Origin: Sphingomonas colocasiae
Lineage (GTDB): Bacteria; Pseudomonadota; Alphaproteobacteria; Sphingomonadales; Sphingomonadaceae
NCBI RefSeq assembly: GCF_019880585.1
Contig: NZ_JAINVV010000016.1
Span: 19,244 to 83,243, forward strand
DNA length: 64,000 nucleotides
Reading direction: 5' to 3'
This document shows positions 34,035 to 43,810 of the stretch, piece after piece. Numbering within the stretch: position 1 is the first letter of the stretch; each line of letters opens with the position of its first letter. The notes beneath the pieces were generated by a model. That model searched no databases and was not told the origin of the DNA. It was given only the letters and a program-made list of their open reading frames with translations. Both the position numbers and the translations under genes were made by a program.

Positions 34035-34475
34035 ATGGCCGTTGCCACGCTTGCCGAACGTATCGACGCCCCCGCCGACGCCGTATGGAGCTTTGTCTGC
34101 TGGCATGGCGTCGCCAAGCTGGAGCAATATTCGGGCGGCTTCTTCAGGAAGATCGAATTCCAGGGCGATACGCCGGCGGTGGGCATCACCAAGACCATCT
34201 ATCCGCACGAAGGCCTGCCGATCCATGAGCGGCTGGAATGGCTCGACGCGGCGGACCGCAGCTATCGCTATCGGCTGACCGATGTCGGATCGCTGCCGAT
34301 CACCGATTATCGCGGCTATGTGCGCGTCACCCCGGCTGGCCCCGATGCCTGCCATCTGAAGATCGAATGCGAATATGACGCGGTCGAGGTGACCGATGCG
34401 CAATGGGCCGAGACCTGGCTGGCGATGGAGACGCAACTGGTGAACGAGATCCGCCAGGCGCTGCTCAAAGGATAG
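34035..34475 (+). CDS. SRPBCC family (polyketide cyclase / START-like) protein
   Basis: The 146-residue protein has the helix-grip layout: a first strand and helix (LAERIDAPADAVWSFVCWHG), a beta sheet (EFQGDTPAVGITKTIYP, RLEWLDAADRSYRYRLTD) and a long C-terminal helix (WLAMETQLVNEIRQALLK). These bind hydrophobic ligands or cyclise polyketide-like intermediates. With the Rieske and SnoaL genes it suggests handling of an aromatic substrate. CAGGAGA precedes the ATG. Confidence 0.85.
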   Translation: MAVATLAERIDAPADAVWSFVCWHGVAKLEQYSGGFFRKIEFQGDTPAVGITKTIYPHEGLPIHERLEWLDAADRSYRYRLTDVGSLPITDYRGYVRVTPAGPDACHLKIECEYDAVEVTDAQWAETWLAMETQLVNEIRQALLKG

Positions 34476-34528
34476 GCAGCGCGTCGGTTGACCCTTTGCC
34501 GTCAACGCCCCTGAGAATGCGGCGGCGA

Positions 34529-34554
34529 AAAACGGGCGCGTTTCCGCCCGTTTT
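34529..34554. terminator. Bidirectional intrinsic terminator
   Basis: AAAACGGGCG (34529-34538) pairs perfectly with CGCCCGTTTT (34545-34554), giving a GC-rich stem with A-tract on one side and T-tract on the other. It sits between the convergent SRPBCC and TetR genes, so it can stop both. Confidence 0.9.
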
Positions 34555-34562
34555 GAAAACCC

Positions 34563-35171
34563 TCATCGCGCTGCACCGGTGGCGGAAAGCCAGGGTTCCA
34601 TCAGCAGGCGGACGGTGCGCCGCATCTCATCGATATCGAATTCGGGCGAGAGGCGGCTGAACGAGAGCCCCTGCCAGATCAGCGCGACGGCGCTGACGAA
34701 GCCCTCGATATCGAGATCGCCGGGCAGCCGCCCGGCGGCGACGGCGTTGTGGGCGGCGCTGCGCATCGCGTCGAGCAGACGGTCAGACGATGTCGCTCGG
34801 GATTGCTCGCCTTCCGGCAAGCGGCTGAAATAGCATTCCAGTTCGATGCGCACCGCCGGGGTCAGGCCATAAGCGAGGCGGCCGGCTTCCGCCTGGACGT
34901 GCACGTCGACGATCTGCGAGATCAGGTCTCCGCCATCGAGCATATGCTCGATCGTCTCGATCGTCCGGTCATGGTTGCGCAGCATGACGGCGGCGAGCAG
35001 CGCATCCTTGTTCTCGAAATAATAATAGAGATGGCCGGATCGCATGCCGGCTTCGCGGCAGATGTCGTTGATGCTGGTCTTCGCGACGCCGTTGCGGGCG
35101 AGGCAGCGCACGGCGGCATCGATGACCATCCGACGCTTCGCTTCGGTATTCGCTTCGTCGACTTCACGCAT
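34563..35171 (-). CDS. TetR/AcrR family transcriptional regulator
   Basis: The 202-residue protein has the N-terminal TetR HTH (MVIDAAVRCLARNGVAKTSI, EAGMRSGHLYYYFENKDALL) and a C-terminal ligand domain. It is divergent from the cluster f receptor. A palindrome TTTGGTC-N4-GACCGAA between them is its best operator candidate, so it probably represses the receptor, MFS, peptidase and amidohydrolase genes and itself. Confidence 0.93.
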   Translation of the reverse strand: MREVDEANTEAKRRMVIDAAVRCLARNGVAKTSINDICREAGMRSGHLYYYFENKDALLAAVMLRNHDRTIETIEHMLDGGDLISQIVDVHVQAEAGRLAYGLTPAVRIELECYFSRLPEGEQSRATSSDRLLDAMRSAAHNAVAAGRLPGDLDIEGFVSAVALIWQGLSFSRLSPEFDIDEMRRTVRLLMEPWLSATGAAR

Positions 35172-35202
35172 CCGGCCCTCGTTCTTTCAGCGCACTGCCC
35201 GC

Positions 35203-35253
35203 TTGACAAGTGGCAGCTAAGCATATCATTCATAGTTTGGTCAACCGACCGAA
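35203..35253 (+). promoter_or_regulatory. Promoter and candidate TetR operator of the cluster f receptor
   Basis: TTGACA (35203-35208) is a consensus -35; TATCAT (224-229) is a possible -10 but the 15-base spacer is short. The imperfect palindrome TTTGGTC-aacc-GACCGAA (35236-35253) lies just downstream, where a bound TetR would block transcription. The DNA here is AT-rich for this genome. Confidence 0.5.
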
Positions 35254-35356
35254 AAAAGAGAGTCGGCCAGAAATCGCAGGAAAACAAGAATTTGATCGCG
35301 TCGATCGCGGATTCGGCATGAACCGGGCTGCGGCACGCTCAACGCAAATGGGGGGA

Positions 35357-37579
35357 ATGATGACTGCCAAGACCCAAATCGATATCCGCCGCGTGCTGCT
35401 GTGCGGCGCCGCGCTGATCGCGCCGGCCGCCGCCGCGAACGCGCAAGCCCAGGCCGATCCGCAGGCGGCGGAGGGCAACGAGATCGTCGTGACCGCGAAC
35501 CGGCGCGAGGAGAGCCTGCAGGACGTGCCGAGCGCGGTCACCGCGATTTCCGAAAAGGAGATCCAGGCGCGCGGCATGGACAGTTTCGAAGGTTTCGCGC
35601 GATCGGTGCCGGGCCTGACGATGAACCAGGGCGTCAAGAACCGCGCGTCGTTCAACATCCGCGGCGTCGCGACGAGCCTGACCGGCGGCAATACCCAGGA
35701 TCCGGTCGCCGTCTATATCAACGACACGCCCGTCAGCGACACGTTCGGCGCGATCGTCCAGCCCGATCTGCGCCTGTTCGACGTCGAGCGGATCGAAGTG
35801 CTGCGCGGGCCGCAGGGCACCTTGTTCGGATCGGGCTCATTGGGCGGGACGGTCCGCATCATCACCAACAAGCCCGATGCGACGAAGTTCGAGGCGGCGG
35901 GGCGCGTCGATCTCGGTGTCACCAAGGGCGGCGCCTTTCGCCAGCGCTATGACGCGATGGTCAATGTGCCGCTGGCGGCCGACACGCTCGCGCTGCGCGT
36001 CGTCGGCTATTATCGCGACGAGGAGGGCTGGGTGAGGAATGTCCGCCTCGGCACCCGCAACGATACGGTCGACTGGGGTGGCCGCGTCGCGCTGCGCTGG
36101 ACGCCGAGCGACGCGCTGACGGTGAAGGCGGAGGTGATCCACCAGGACAGCGATCCCGAGGATGCCGATGCGTGGAATCCGGCGCTCGGCAAGTTCAAGC
36201 GCTCCTCCGCCATTCCCGAGCCGCGCCGGAACAATCTGACCAACTATAATCTCGCGATCGATTACAGTTTCGACGATTTCGCGACGCTGACGGCATCGTC
36301 CACCTATCAGCAGAACAAGAGCGCGATGCTGCTCGACAATGGCGCGTTGCTGGGGCCGGGCACGCCGAACTTCGTTTCCAACAGCGATCCGTGGAATTCG
36401 CGCTTCTACGTGCAGGAGCTCCGGCTGGTTTCCAACACGGCATCGCGGCTCGAATGGGTGGTCGGCGCCTTCTACATCGATCGCAAGACCATCGTGCCCG
36501 ATTATCTGATCACCGCGCCCGGCCTGAACGACTATCTCAAGGCGACCTATGGCGTGGCGCCGGGCAGCGACAGCTATTTCGATACGGACATCACCACGGC
36601 ATCGACCGAACTCGCGGGCTATGCCGACGCCAGCTATGAAATCGTCGACGGGCTGAAGCTGCGTGGCGGCATGCGCGTGTTCCGCACCACCGCATCCTAT
36701 GTCGAGAAGGATCGGGTGACGCTGAACCTGGCCACCTTCAAATATGCGGCGCCGCTGAGCTTCAGCAACCGTGCGTCGAGCACCAATACGACCTGGCGCA
36801 CCGGCCTGTCGTACGAATCGGACCGCGACCTGATGGTCTATGCCAATGTCAGCAAGGGGTTCCGCATCGGCCAGGTCAACGCCAATCGCGGCACCAGCGC
36901 GATCGATCCCGCGGATTATGTGATCCCGGAGGGCTATGAGCCCGATTCCACGATCAATTACGAGCTCGGCGCCAAGACGAGCTGGCTCGGCGGCCTGCTG
37001 ACGCTCAACCTGGCGGGATTCTATATCGACTGGACCAATATCCAGATCGACGGCCTGCGCATCTCCGACCGGCGCTCGTTCATCGCCAATGCCGGCAAGG
37101 CGAGCGTGAAGGGCGTCGAGTTCGAAATGGCGGCGCGCCCGGTACGCGGCCTGAATCTCTATGGCACGGTGACGGTGCAGGACGGCCGGATCGACAGCGT
37201 GCCGACCAACATCATCGTGCCGGCGGCCCGGGGCGATCGGTTGCCCGGCCTTGCCCGGTGGAAGCTGTCGGGCGGCATCGAATATCGCTGGGACGTGGGC
37301 GCGAGCAGCCAGGCCTATGCCCGGATCGACGGCCAGTTCACCGATGCGACGCCCAACGCCTTCGCCAATGCCGGCCGCAACGCGCTTTACGCGGTGAACG
37401 ACGAATTCTCGACGCTCGACGGATCGATCGGCCTGGATGCCGGCTGGGGCACGGTCGCGCTCTATGCGGAGAATCTGACGAACGAGGACGCGGTTATCCT
37501 CAAGAATCTGAGTTCGCCCAATCCGTTCGTGACGTTGCGCCCGCGCACGCTGGGCATTCGCCTGACCATGCGTAGATAA
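35357..37579 (+). CDS. TonB-dependent receptor (cluster f)
   Basis: The 740-residue receptor starts MMTAKTQIDIRR behind GGGGGA, with a signal peptide ending ANAQAQ. The plug starts EGNEIVVTANRREESLQDVP and has RIEVLRGPQGTLFGSGSLGG. It ends LTMRR, without the usual aromatic last residue. A start 39 bases upstream is possible but has a weaker ribosome site. The downstream MFS, peptidase and amidohydrolase genes follow at 31-33 bases or less, so one operon is likely. Confidence 0.94.
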   Translation: MMTAKTQIDIRRVLLCGAALIAPAAAANAQAQADPQAAEGNEIVVTANRREESLQDVPSAVTAISEKEIQARGMDSFEGFARSVPGLTMNQGVKNRASFNIRGVATSLTGGNTQDPVAVYINDTPVSDTFGAIVQPDLRLFDVERIEVLRGPQGTLFGSGSLGGTVRIITNKPDATKFEAAGRVDLGVTKGGAFRQRYDAMVNVPLAADTLALRVVGYYRDEEGWVRNVRLGTRNDTVDWGGRVALRWTPSDALTVKAEVIHQDSDPEDADAWNPALGKFKRSSAIPEPRRNNLTNYNLAIDYSFDDFATLTASSTYQQNKSAMLLDNGALLGPGTPNFVSNSDPWNSRFYVQELRLVSNTASRLEWVVGAFYIDRKTIVPDYLITAPGLNDYLKATYGVAPGSDSYFDTDITTASTELAGYADASYEIVDGLKLRGGMRVFRTTASYVEKDRVTLNLATFKYAAPLSFSNRASSTNTTWRTGLSYESDRDLMVYANVSKGFRIGQVNANRGTSAIDPADYVIPEGYEPDSTINYELGAKTSWLGGLLTLNLAGFYIDWTNIQIDGLRISDRRSFIANAGKASVKGVEFEMAARPVRGLNLYGTVTVQDGRIDSVPTNIIVPAARGDRLPGLARWKLSGGIEYRWDVGASSQAYARIDGQFTDATPNAFANAGRNALYAVNDEFSTLDGSIGLDAGWGTVALYAENLTNEDAVILKNLSSPNPFVTLRPRTLGIRLTMRR

Positions 37580-37612
37580 TGGTCGGCGGAATCGCAGCGA
37601 TGGAGGCCCGCG

Positions 37613-38917
37613 TTGACCCGACCGGACGATGGCCCGGCATATCCGGAGCTTCGGCACGCGCGCTATGCGCAATGCGTGCTCGTGCTGGTCGGGCTGCTCA
37701 AGGCGGTGGACACGCAGATCATCGGCCTGCTGATCGAGCCGATGAAGCGCGAGCTGCAGCTTTCGGATCTGCAACTCGGCATCGCCCATTCGACCAGCTA
37801 TTATGTGGTCTATGGCCTGCTCGCGATCCCGATGGGGATGCTGGTCGACCGCGTCGTCCGCGTCCGCGTCCTGATCGCCGCGATGCTGCTCTGGGGTGCT
37901 GGGGTGCTGCTGACGGGCCTGGCGCGCGACATGTGGCTGTTCGCGCTGGCGAAGGCGGTGATGGGGGCGGGCGGGGCCTTTACCTATCCCGCAGCGATGT
38001 CGCTGATCGCCGATTATTTCGATCGGGACCGTCGCGCCTTCGCGACCGCGAGCTATGCGATGGGGCAGACGCTGGGCAGTGCGGGCGCCGTGTTGTTGGG
38101 TGGACTGGGCTATGCGGCGCTGGCGTCGGCGGCCGCCGCCGATCCTGCGCTGCTGATGGGCGTTTCGCCCTGGCGCGCGCTGCTGATCGCATCCGCGGCG
38201 CTGACCCTGCTGCTGGTGCCGTTCATGCTGGCCATGCGCGAGCCTGCGCGCCTGGAAATGGGCGGTATTCGTGGCGGGCCGCGTGCGCTGTTGGCGCACC
38301 GCCGTTTCCTGGTGCCGTTGTTTGTCGGCATGTTCTTCATGTCGGGTGTTTCCTCGGGCGTGCAGGTCTGGATCATTCCCGCGCTGATGCGGCTGCATCA
38401 CCTGCAGCCTGGCGATTTCGCGGTGGCGCTGAGCCTGGCATTCCTGGGAACCAGCCTGCTGGGCCTGCTGATCAGCAGCCGGTTCGCCAATATCGCCCGG
38501 ACGAGGGGTGGAGACCGCAGGCTGGTATTGCCCGCAGCGATCGCAGCCTTGCTGTGCGCGCCGGCGTCGTGCCTGGCGATGATGCCGGATCTGGCGAGCC
38601 TTGCCGTGCTTGGCATCGTCTTCCTGGTCGCGTGCAGCGTCGCGGTTTCCATCCCGGTGATCGCGATCAATTTTCGCATTCCGAACGAACTGCGCGGCGC
38701 CGCCATCGGGATCTACGTTCTGGTCATTTCGATCACCGCCGCGCTTGGCGCGCCGCTGATCGGCGCGACCAGCGACCTGCTGGGGGGCAGCGCGATGCTC
38801 GGCCATGCGATGGCCGCCGTTGCGGTGCCCTTCGCGCTGTTCGCGGCACTGAGCTTCTGGGCGGCGACATGGGGTGACGACACCAAAGCACCGGCCGTGG
38901 CCGGTGATCCACAATGA
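37613..38917 (+). CDS. Major facilitator superfamily transporter
   Basis: The 434-residue protein has twelve hydrophobic segments and the MFS motif in VYGLLAIPMGMLVDRVVRVR (loop 2-3, G-x3-D-R-x2-R type). It should move the imported compound across the inner membrane. The TTG start has GGAGG seven bases upstream. It belongs to the cluster f operon, 33 bases after the receptor. Confidence 0.92.
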   Translation: MTRPDDGPAYPELRHARYAQCVLVLVGLLKAVDTQIIGLLIEPMKRELQLSDLQLGIAHSTSYYVVYGLLAIPMGMLVDRVVRVRVLIAAMLLWGAGVLLTGLARDMWLFALAKAVMGAGGAFTYPAAMSLIADYFDRDRRAFATASYAMGQTLGSAGAVLLGGLGYAALASAAAADPALLMGVSPWRALLIASAALTLLLVPFMLAMREPARLEMGGIRGGPRALLAHRRFLVPLFVGMFFMSGVSSGVQVWIIPALMRLHHLQPGDFAVALSLAFLGTSLLGLLISSRFANIARTRGGDRRLVLPAAIAALLCAPASCLAMMPDLASLAVLGIVFLVACSVAVSIPVIAINFRIPNELRGAAIGIYVLVISITAALGAPLIGATSDLLGGSAMLGHAMAAVAVPFALFAALSFWAATWGDDTKAPAVAGDPQ

Positions 38918-38948
38918 TCAATCATGATATCGAGCGGGGAGAGAGACT

Positions 38949-41270
38949 ATGGGTTGGGGATGTGATCGATCGGCATTCAGGCGCGGCGCGGCGCTGTCAG
39001 CCATATTGCTGCCCGCATTGCTGGCGGCCGGGCCGGTGAGTGCGCAGGTCAGTGGTGCGGACTACGAACGCGCGGCGGCGATGCAGAATTTCGACAAGCG
39101 CATCGCCCGCACCACATTGGCGCCCAACTGGATCGGCGAAGGCAATCGTTTCTGGTATCTCGACAGCTATCAGAAGCGCCGCACCTTCATGCTGGTCGAT
39201 CCCGTCGCCAACCGCCAGGCACCGGCATTCGACCATGCGCGGCTGGCGAAAGGGCTTGCCGCGGCGGCGCAGATCCAGGTCGTGCCCGAAGCCTTGCCCT
39301 TCGCCAGCTTCACCTTCACGCCCGATGGCAGGGCGATCAGCTTCTCCGTGAAGGACAAGGGCTGGCGCTGCTCGCTCGCCGACTATGTCTGCGCCACGAT
39401 CCCGGCGCCGGCGCGGCCGGGCGATGTGCTGTCTCCCGACGGGCGGCGCGCGGTGTTCGTGCGCGACGACAATCTGTGGATGCACGACGTCGAGACGGGC
39501 AAGGAAACCCAACTGACGCGCGATGGCACCGCCGAGAACGGCTATGCGCTGAACATGGTCATCGTCACGGTGACCTCGCGATTGACCAAGATGCCGCCGC
39601 AGCCGAGCGTCTCCTTCTCTCCGGATTCGCGCCGGCTGCTCGCCTGGCGGACCGACATCAGCAAGACCAGCCGGACGGCGGTGATGGAAACCGAGATGGG
39701 CCGCCCGCCGCGCGTTCACGAATATCATTTCAACTATGCCGGCGATCCTGACATCGCACAGGCCGTGCCGATGCTGATCGACCTCGACACCCAGGCGATC
39801 ACGCCGGTGCAGTCGCCGCCGATGGGCCGTCATATCGATATCGAGCTGCTGACCTGCTGGGATCCGGACGCGCCGCGCCTCTGCTTCAGCGAGGATGTTC
39901 GCGGTTACAAGAGCGCGCGCATCCATGTCGTCGATGCGCTGACCGGCGCGGTGACGACGCCGGTGACCGAGACCGCCAAGACCTTCGTTCCCAACGGATA
40001 TGATGCGCGGCTGGCGGGCGACGATCTGTTCTGGACGTCGGATCGCGACGGCTGGCGGCATCTTTACCGGTTCGACAGCCGCACCGGCGCGTTGCGCAAC
40101 CGGCTGACACAGGGCGACTGGGTGGTGCGCGGCATCTCCCATGTCGATCGGCGCGGCCGCTATGTCTATTTCACGGCCGGAGGCGCCGCGCCCGCCGAGG
40201 ATCCGTATCAGCGCGTGCTCTATCGCGTGCGCTTCGACGGATCTGGGCTGCAGCGGCTGACGCCCGAGGATGCGGATCATGAGGTGGCCTTTTCACCCGA
40301 TGGCCGTTTCTTCGTCGATACCTGGTCGCGCGTCGATCTGCCGCCGGTGAGCGTGCTGCGCGCCGCCGACGGGCGGCTGATCCGCGAACTGCAGCGGGCG
40401 GACGTGACGCGGCTGGTCGCGGCCGGCTGGAAACCGCCCGAACGCTTCAAGGTGAAGGCGGCGGACGGCGTTACCGACATATATGGCACGATCTTCCGTC
40501 CCAGCAATTTCGACCCGGCGAAACGCTATCCGGTGATCGACGGCATCTATCCGGGGCCGCAGATCATCCGATCGGCCAAGAGCTTCTCGTGGATGTTCAC
40601 CGCCGCCGACACCGCGCTGGCCGAACTGGGCTTCATCGTCGTCACCATCGACGGCCGGGGCACGCCGTTCCGGTCCAAGGCATTCCATGACTATGCCTAT
40701 GGCAATATGGGATCGGCGGGCGCGCTGGAGGATCATGTCGCCGGGCTGAAGCAGCTTGCGGCGCGCTATCCGGAACTCGATCTGGGCCGTGTCGGCATCT
40801 ACGGCCATTCGGGCGGCGGCTTCGCCTCGACCCGCGCGATGCTGGACTATCCGGATTTCTACAAGGTCGCGGTGTCGTCCGCCGGCAATCACGATCAGCG
40901 CGCCTATATCTCGGCCTGGGGCGAACGCTATCAGGGCTGGCCGGTCGGCGACAATTATCTGAGCCAGGCCAATCCGCCGCTGGCGGGCAAGCTGAAGGGC
41001 AAGCTGATGCTGGTCCATGGCAGCATGGACGACAATGTCTCGCCCGATCACACCATGCAGATGGCCAATGCGCTGATCGCCGCGAACAAGAATTTCGACA
41101 TGTTGATCCTGCCCAATCGCAATCATGGGATGGTGGACGTGAACGCGGTGAGCAAGGGCGCGCCGCCCGAGCCCGACCTCTACCCCGTCCGCCGCACATG
41201 GGACTATTTCGTCCAGAACCTGCTGGGGGCCACGCCGCCCGCCGATTTCCTCCTGAAGCGGGAGCAATAG
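38949..41270 (+). CDS. S9 family peptidase, DPP-IV-like
   Basis: The 773-residue protein has a signal peptide (LAAGPVSAQ), an N-terminal beta-propeller (DPPIV_N, with DGRAISFSVKDKG and SPDGRRAVFVRDD blades) and the S9 hydrolase with the nucleophile Ser621 in YGHSGGGFAS. The Asp lies in HGSMDDNVSP and the His in NRNHGMVD. It removes dipeptides, often after proline, outside the cytoplasm. It directly precedes an amidohydrolase with one base between them. Confidence 0.94.
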   Translation: MGWGCDRSAFRRGAALSAILLPALLAAGPVSAQVSGADYERAAAMQNFDKRIARTTLAPNWIGEGNRFWYLDSYQKRRTFMLVDPVANRQAPAFDHARLAKGLAAAAQIQVVPEALPFASFTFTPDGRAISFSVKDKGWRCSLADYVCATIPAPARPGDVLSPDGRRAVFVRDDNLWMHDVETGKETQLTRDGTAENGYALNMVIVTVTSRLTKMPPQPSVSFSPDSRRLLAWRTDISKTSRTAVMETEMGRPPRVHEYHFNYAGDPDIAQAVPMLIDLDTQAITPVQSPPMGRHIDIELLTCWDPDAPRLCFSEDVRGYKSARIHVVDALTGAVTTPVTETAKTFVPNGYDARLAGDDLFWTSDRDGWRHLYRFDSRTGALRNRLTQGDWVVRGISHVDRRGRYVYFTAGGAAPAEDPYQRVLYRVRFDGSGLQRLTPEDADHEVAFSPDGRFFVDTWSRVDLPPVSVLRAADGRLIRELQRADVTRLVAAGWKPPERFKVKAADGVTDIYGTIFRPSNFDPAKRYPVIDGIYPGPQIIRSAKSFSWMFTAADTALAELGFIVVTIDGRGTPFRSKAFHDYAYGNMGSAGALEDHVAGLKQLAARYPELDLGRVGIYGHSGGGFASTRAMLDYPDFYKVAVSSAGNHDQRAYISAWGERYQGWPVGDNYLSQANPPLAGKLKGKLMLVHGSMDDNVSPDHTMQMANALIAANKNFDMLILPNRNHGMVDVNAVSKGAPPEPDLYPVRRTWDYFVQNLLGATPPADFLLKREQ

Positions 41271-41271
41271 G

Positions 41272-42693
41272 ATGATCAATCGCACAATGCGGCGGCTGGC
41301 GCGGTTGCTCGCCATCGGCCTGGCCTTTCCGGCGATGCAGCCCGTGGCGGCGCAGGATACGGGGCCCGATGCGCCGCCGATCAACGATCGCGGCCAATGG
41401 CTGCCATCGTCGGTGCCGACATCGGACGATGTGCTGCGCATCCCGGTTCCGGCCGATTACAATGCGCCAAAGGGATCGTTCGTGCTGGTCGGCGGGCGGT
41501 TGTTCGACGGCACCGGCGCGGCCGCGCGGCCGGCGACGATCGTGGTGCAGGGCAAGCGGATCACCGCGATCCTGAAGCCGGGCGAACAGGCCTGGCCCGC
41601 CGACGCCGTCGTGTACGACGTCACCGGCAAGACGGTGATGCCTGGGCTGATCGACCTCCATACCCACCTGACCTATGTCGAGAAGTTCGACGCAGGTTTC
41701 CAGGATGCGATCAACAGCGGCGCGGATTCAGCGATGCGCGCGGTTTCGCGCATGGGCATCTTCCTGCAATCGGGCGTCACCAGCGTGCGCGACGTCGCCT
41801 CGGCTGGCGACGTGCCCTTCGTGCTGAAGCGCTGGCAGGCATCCGGCCGCATCGCGGGGCCGCGCATCTTTGCGGCGGGCCAGTTGATCACCGCGACGGG
41901 CGGCCATGGCGACGGGCTGGGAACCGCGCCGGAAAACCCGCTGGGCACGGTGCGGCTGGCCTCCGGCCCCGATCAGTGGCGCGAGGCCGTCCGGCTGCAG
42001 TTCCGCCAGGGCGCCGATCTGATCAAGCTGGCGAGCGAATATTCGCAGGCCGAGATCGACGCGGCGGTGGACGAGGCGCACTCGCTGGGCCTGCCCGTCA
42101 CCGTGGATGCGGAGACCCGCTATATCGACATGGCGATCAAGGCCGGGGTGGATTCGATCGAGCACCCGTTGCCGCGCAGCGATGCCGCGATCGCGCTGAT
42201 GGCGAAGCGCAAGATCGCCTCGGTGCCGACGCTGGTTCCCTATCGTATCATCCAGCGCAACAGCGGCGGCTATTTCGGATCGACCTCGCGCCGGTTCGAG
42301 CTCAACGAGACCACCATCGTCGAGATGATGCGGAAGATGAAGAAGGCCGGCATCAAGATGGGTGTCGGCACCGATCTGGTCACCGACTGGATCGATTATA
42401 TGCCGGGCGCCTATATCGACGAGTTGCGCGCCTTTGTCGAAGTCGGCTTCAGCCCACGCGAGGCACTGGTCGCGGCGACGAAGACCAGTGCGGAGATCCT
42501 GCGCATGGCGGACAGGCTGGGCACGATCGAGCCCGGCAAGCTGGCCGACATCATCGTCGTCGACGGCAATCCCGATGAGGATCTGAATGCGCTGGAGCGG
42601 GTGACCACCGCGTTCGTCAACGGCCGGCTGATGCTCAAGGACGGGCGCGTCCATCCGCCGGCGCATGTGGAGAAGCCAATGCCCAAGCGATGA
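41272..42693 (+). CDS. Amidohydrolase family metal-dependent hydrolase, exported
   Basis: The 473-residue protein has a signal peptide (PAMQPVAAQ) and the amidohydrolase metal site with IDLHTHLTY (His-x-His), a His in SIEHPLPRSDA, an Asp in GVGTDLVTDW and a C-terminal beta domain (GTIEPGKLADIIVVDGNPDED). These enzymes hydrolyse amide bonds of cyclic or acylated compounds such as Xaa-Pro-type dipeptides. The single-base gap to the S9 peptidase suggests the two act in sequence on peptides or peptide-like compounds in the periplasm. Confidence 0.92.
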   Translation: MINRTMRRLARLLAIGLAFPAMQPVAAQDTGPDAPPINDRGQWLPSSVPTSDDVLRIPVPADYNAPKGSFVLVGGRLFDGTGAAARPATIVVQGKRITAILKPGEQAWPADAVVYDVTGKTVMPGLIDLHTHLTYVEKFDAGFQDAINSGADSAMRAVSRMGIFLQSGVTSVRDVASAGDVPFVLKRWQASGRIAGPRIFAAGQLITATGGHGDGLGTAPENPLGTVRLASGPDQWREAVRLQFRQGADLIKLASEYSQAEIDAAVDEAHSLGLPVTVDAETRYIDMAIKAGVDSIEHPLPRSDAAIALMAKRKIASVPTLVPYRIIQRNSGGYFGSTSRRFELNETTIVEMMRKMKKAGIKMGVGTDLVTDWIDYMPGAYIDELRAFVEVGFSPREALVAATKTSAEILRMADRLGTIEPGKLADIIVVDGNPDEDLNALERVTTAFVNGRLMLKDGRVHPPAHVEKPMPKR

Positions 42694-42961
42694 TCGCGAA
42701 CGTCCGGCACCAAACCTTCAACGGATGCTGGACAATGTTTCCCGCACGCGCCATGGCGCCCGCGCATATCGCCGATAACCCCTTCGCACATGCAATATTT
42801 GCACGCGGTGGCAATGCTTTGTCACAAGCGGGCAATGCTGGCGAACATGTTGCCGCATAACCTGGCTGCCTCTGCGGGATGCTGCACGGCGAAGTCCAGA
42901 TGCATCACCCGCAGAGCGCAGGACGGAACAATCACCCAACGAAACAAAAAGGGGATTGTTC

Positions 42962-43774
42962 GTGAAGAAGTATCTCGTAGCCGCTTGCGCGATGTTACTG
43001 CCGGCCGTGCCCGCCGCGGCGCAGGAAGAAGAGAAGGGCCCGATCACCGTTTCCGGCTCGGTCGCGCTGGTCAGCGATTATCGCTTCCGTGGCGTTTCCC
43101 AGACCGATGAGGAAATGGCGATCCAGGGCGGCTTCACGGTTGCGCATGAATCGGGGCTTTATGCGGGCACATGGGCTTCCAACCTGGCCGGCTGGGGTAC
43201 GTTCGGCGGCGCGAACATGGAACTCGATCTGTATGCCGGTTATAAATTCCCGATCGGTGCGGCGACGCTCGATGTCGGCCTGACCTGGTACATGTATCCC
43301 GGCGGCCTCGACACCACCGATTTCGCCGAGCCCTATGTGAAGCTGAGCACCACCGCCGGCCCCGTCTCGCTGCTCGCCGGCGTCGCCTATGCGCCCGCGC
43401 AAAAGGCGCTGGGGAACGTCACCAACACACCGGGCAGCCGCGCGGGCGACAAGGAAGACAATCTGTACCTCTGGGGCGATATCTCCGGTGGAATCCCCGG
43501 CACGCCCGTGACGCTGAAGAGCCATCTGGGCTATTCGAGCGGCAATCCCGGCCTTGGGCCGAACGGCACCAGCCTGGCGCCGACCGGCAAATATTGGGAC
43601 TGGATGCTGGGCGCCGACCTCGCGCTCGGGCCGGTCACCCTGGGGGTCGCCTATATCGACACCAGCATCTCGAACGCGGACCGCGCCTATATCCTGCCCA
43701 ATTTCGCGAACACGAAGAATGGCGGTAATATCGGCGGCGCGAAGGTCGTCGGTTCGATCACCGCGGCGTTCTGA
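42962..43774 (+). CDS. TorF family putative porin
   Basis: The 270-residue outer-membrane protein starts at GTG 42962 behind GGGGA; TTG 42956 is an alternative. It has a signal peptide (MLLPAVPAAAQ) followed by the conserved ALVSDYRFRGVSQTDE and GTWASNLAGWG motifs of the TorF/Gcw_chp porin family and a C-terminus GSITAAF. The role is passage of small solutes. Two GGCAATGCT direct repeats 21 bases apart (42810 and 42831) lie upstream and may bind a regulator; no other gene is seen in 42694-42961. Confidence 0.9.
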   Translation: MKKYLVAACAMLLPAVPAAAQEEEKGPITVSGSVALVSDYRFRGVSQTDEEMAIQGGFTVAHESGLYAGTWASNLAGWGTFGGANMELDLYAGYKFPIGAATLDVGLTWYMYPGGLDTTDFAEPYVKLSTTAGPVSLLAGVAYAPAQKALGNVTNTPGSRAGDKEDNLYLWGDISGGIPGTPVTLKSHLGYSSGNPGLGPNGTSLAPTGKYWDWMLGADLALGPVTLGVAYIDTSISNADRAYILPNFANTKNGGNIGGAKVVGSITAAF

Positions 43775-43780
43775 CCGCGC

Positions 43781-43810
43781 GGGCGCGGCGGATGCCGATC
43801 CGCCGCGCCC
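43781..43810. terminator. Perfect 13-bp hairpin between convergent genes
   Basis: GGGCGCGGCGGAT (43781-43793), loop GCCG, ATCCGCCGCGCCC (43798-43810). It lies six bases after the TorF stop and in front of the convergent LuxR gene end. No T-run is present, but the stem is very stable. Confidence 0.65.

Noticed and set aside
35837..38914. A 1025-codon open frame on the minus strand
   Set aside because: It is antisense to the cluster f receptor and MFS genes and has the same shadow-type composition without motifs.
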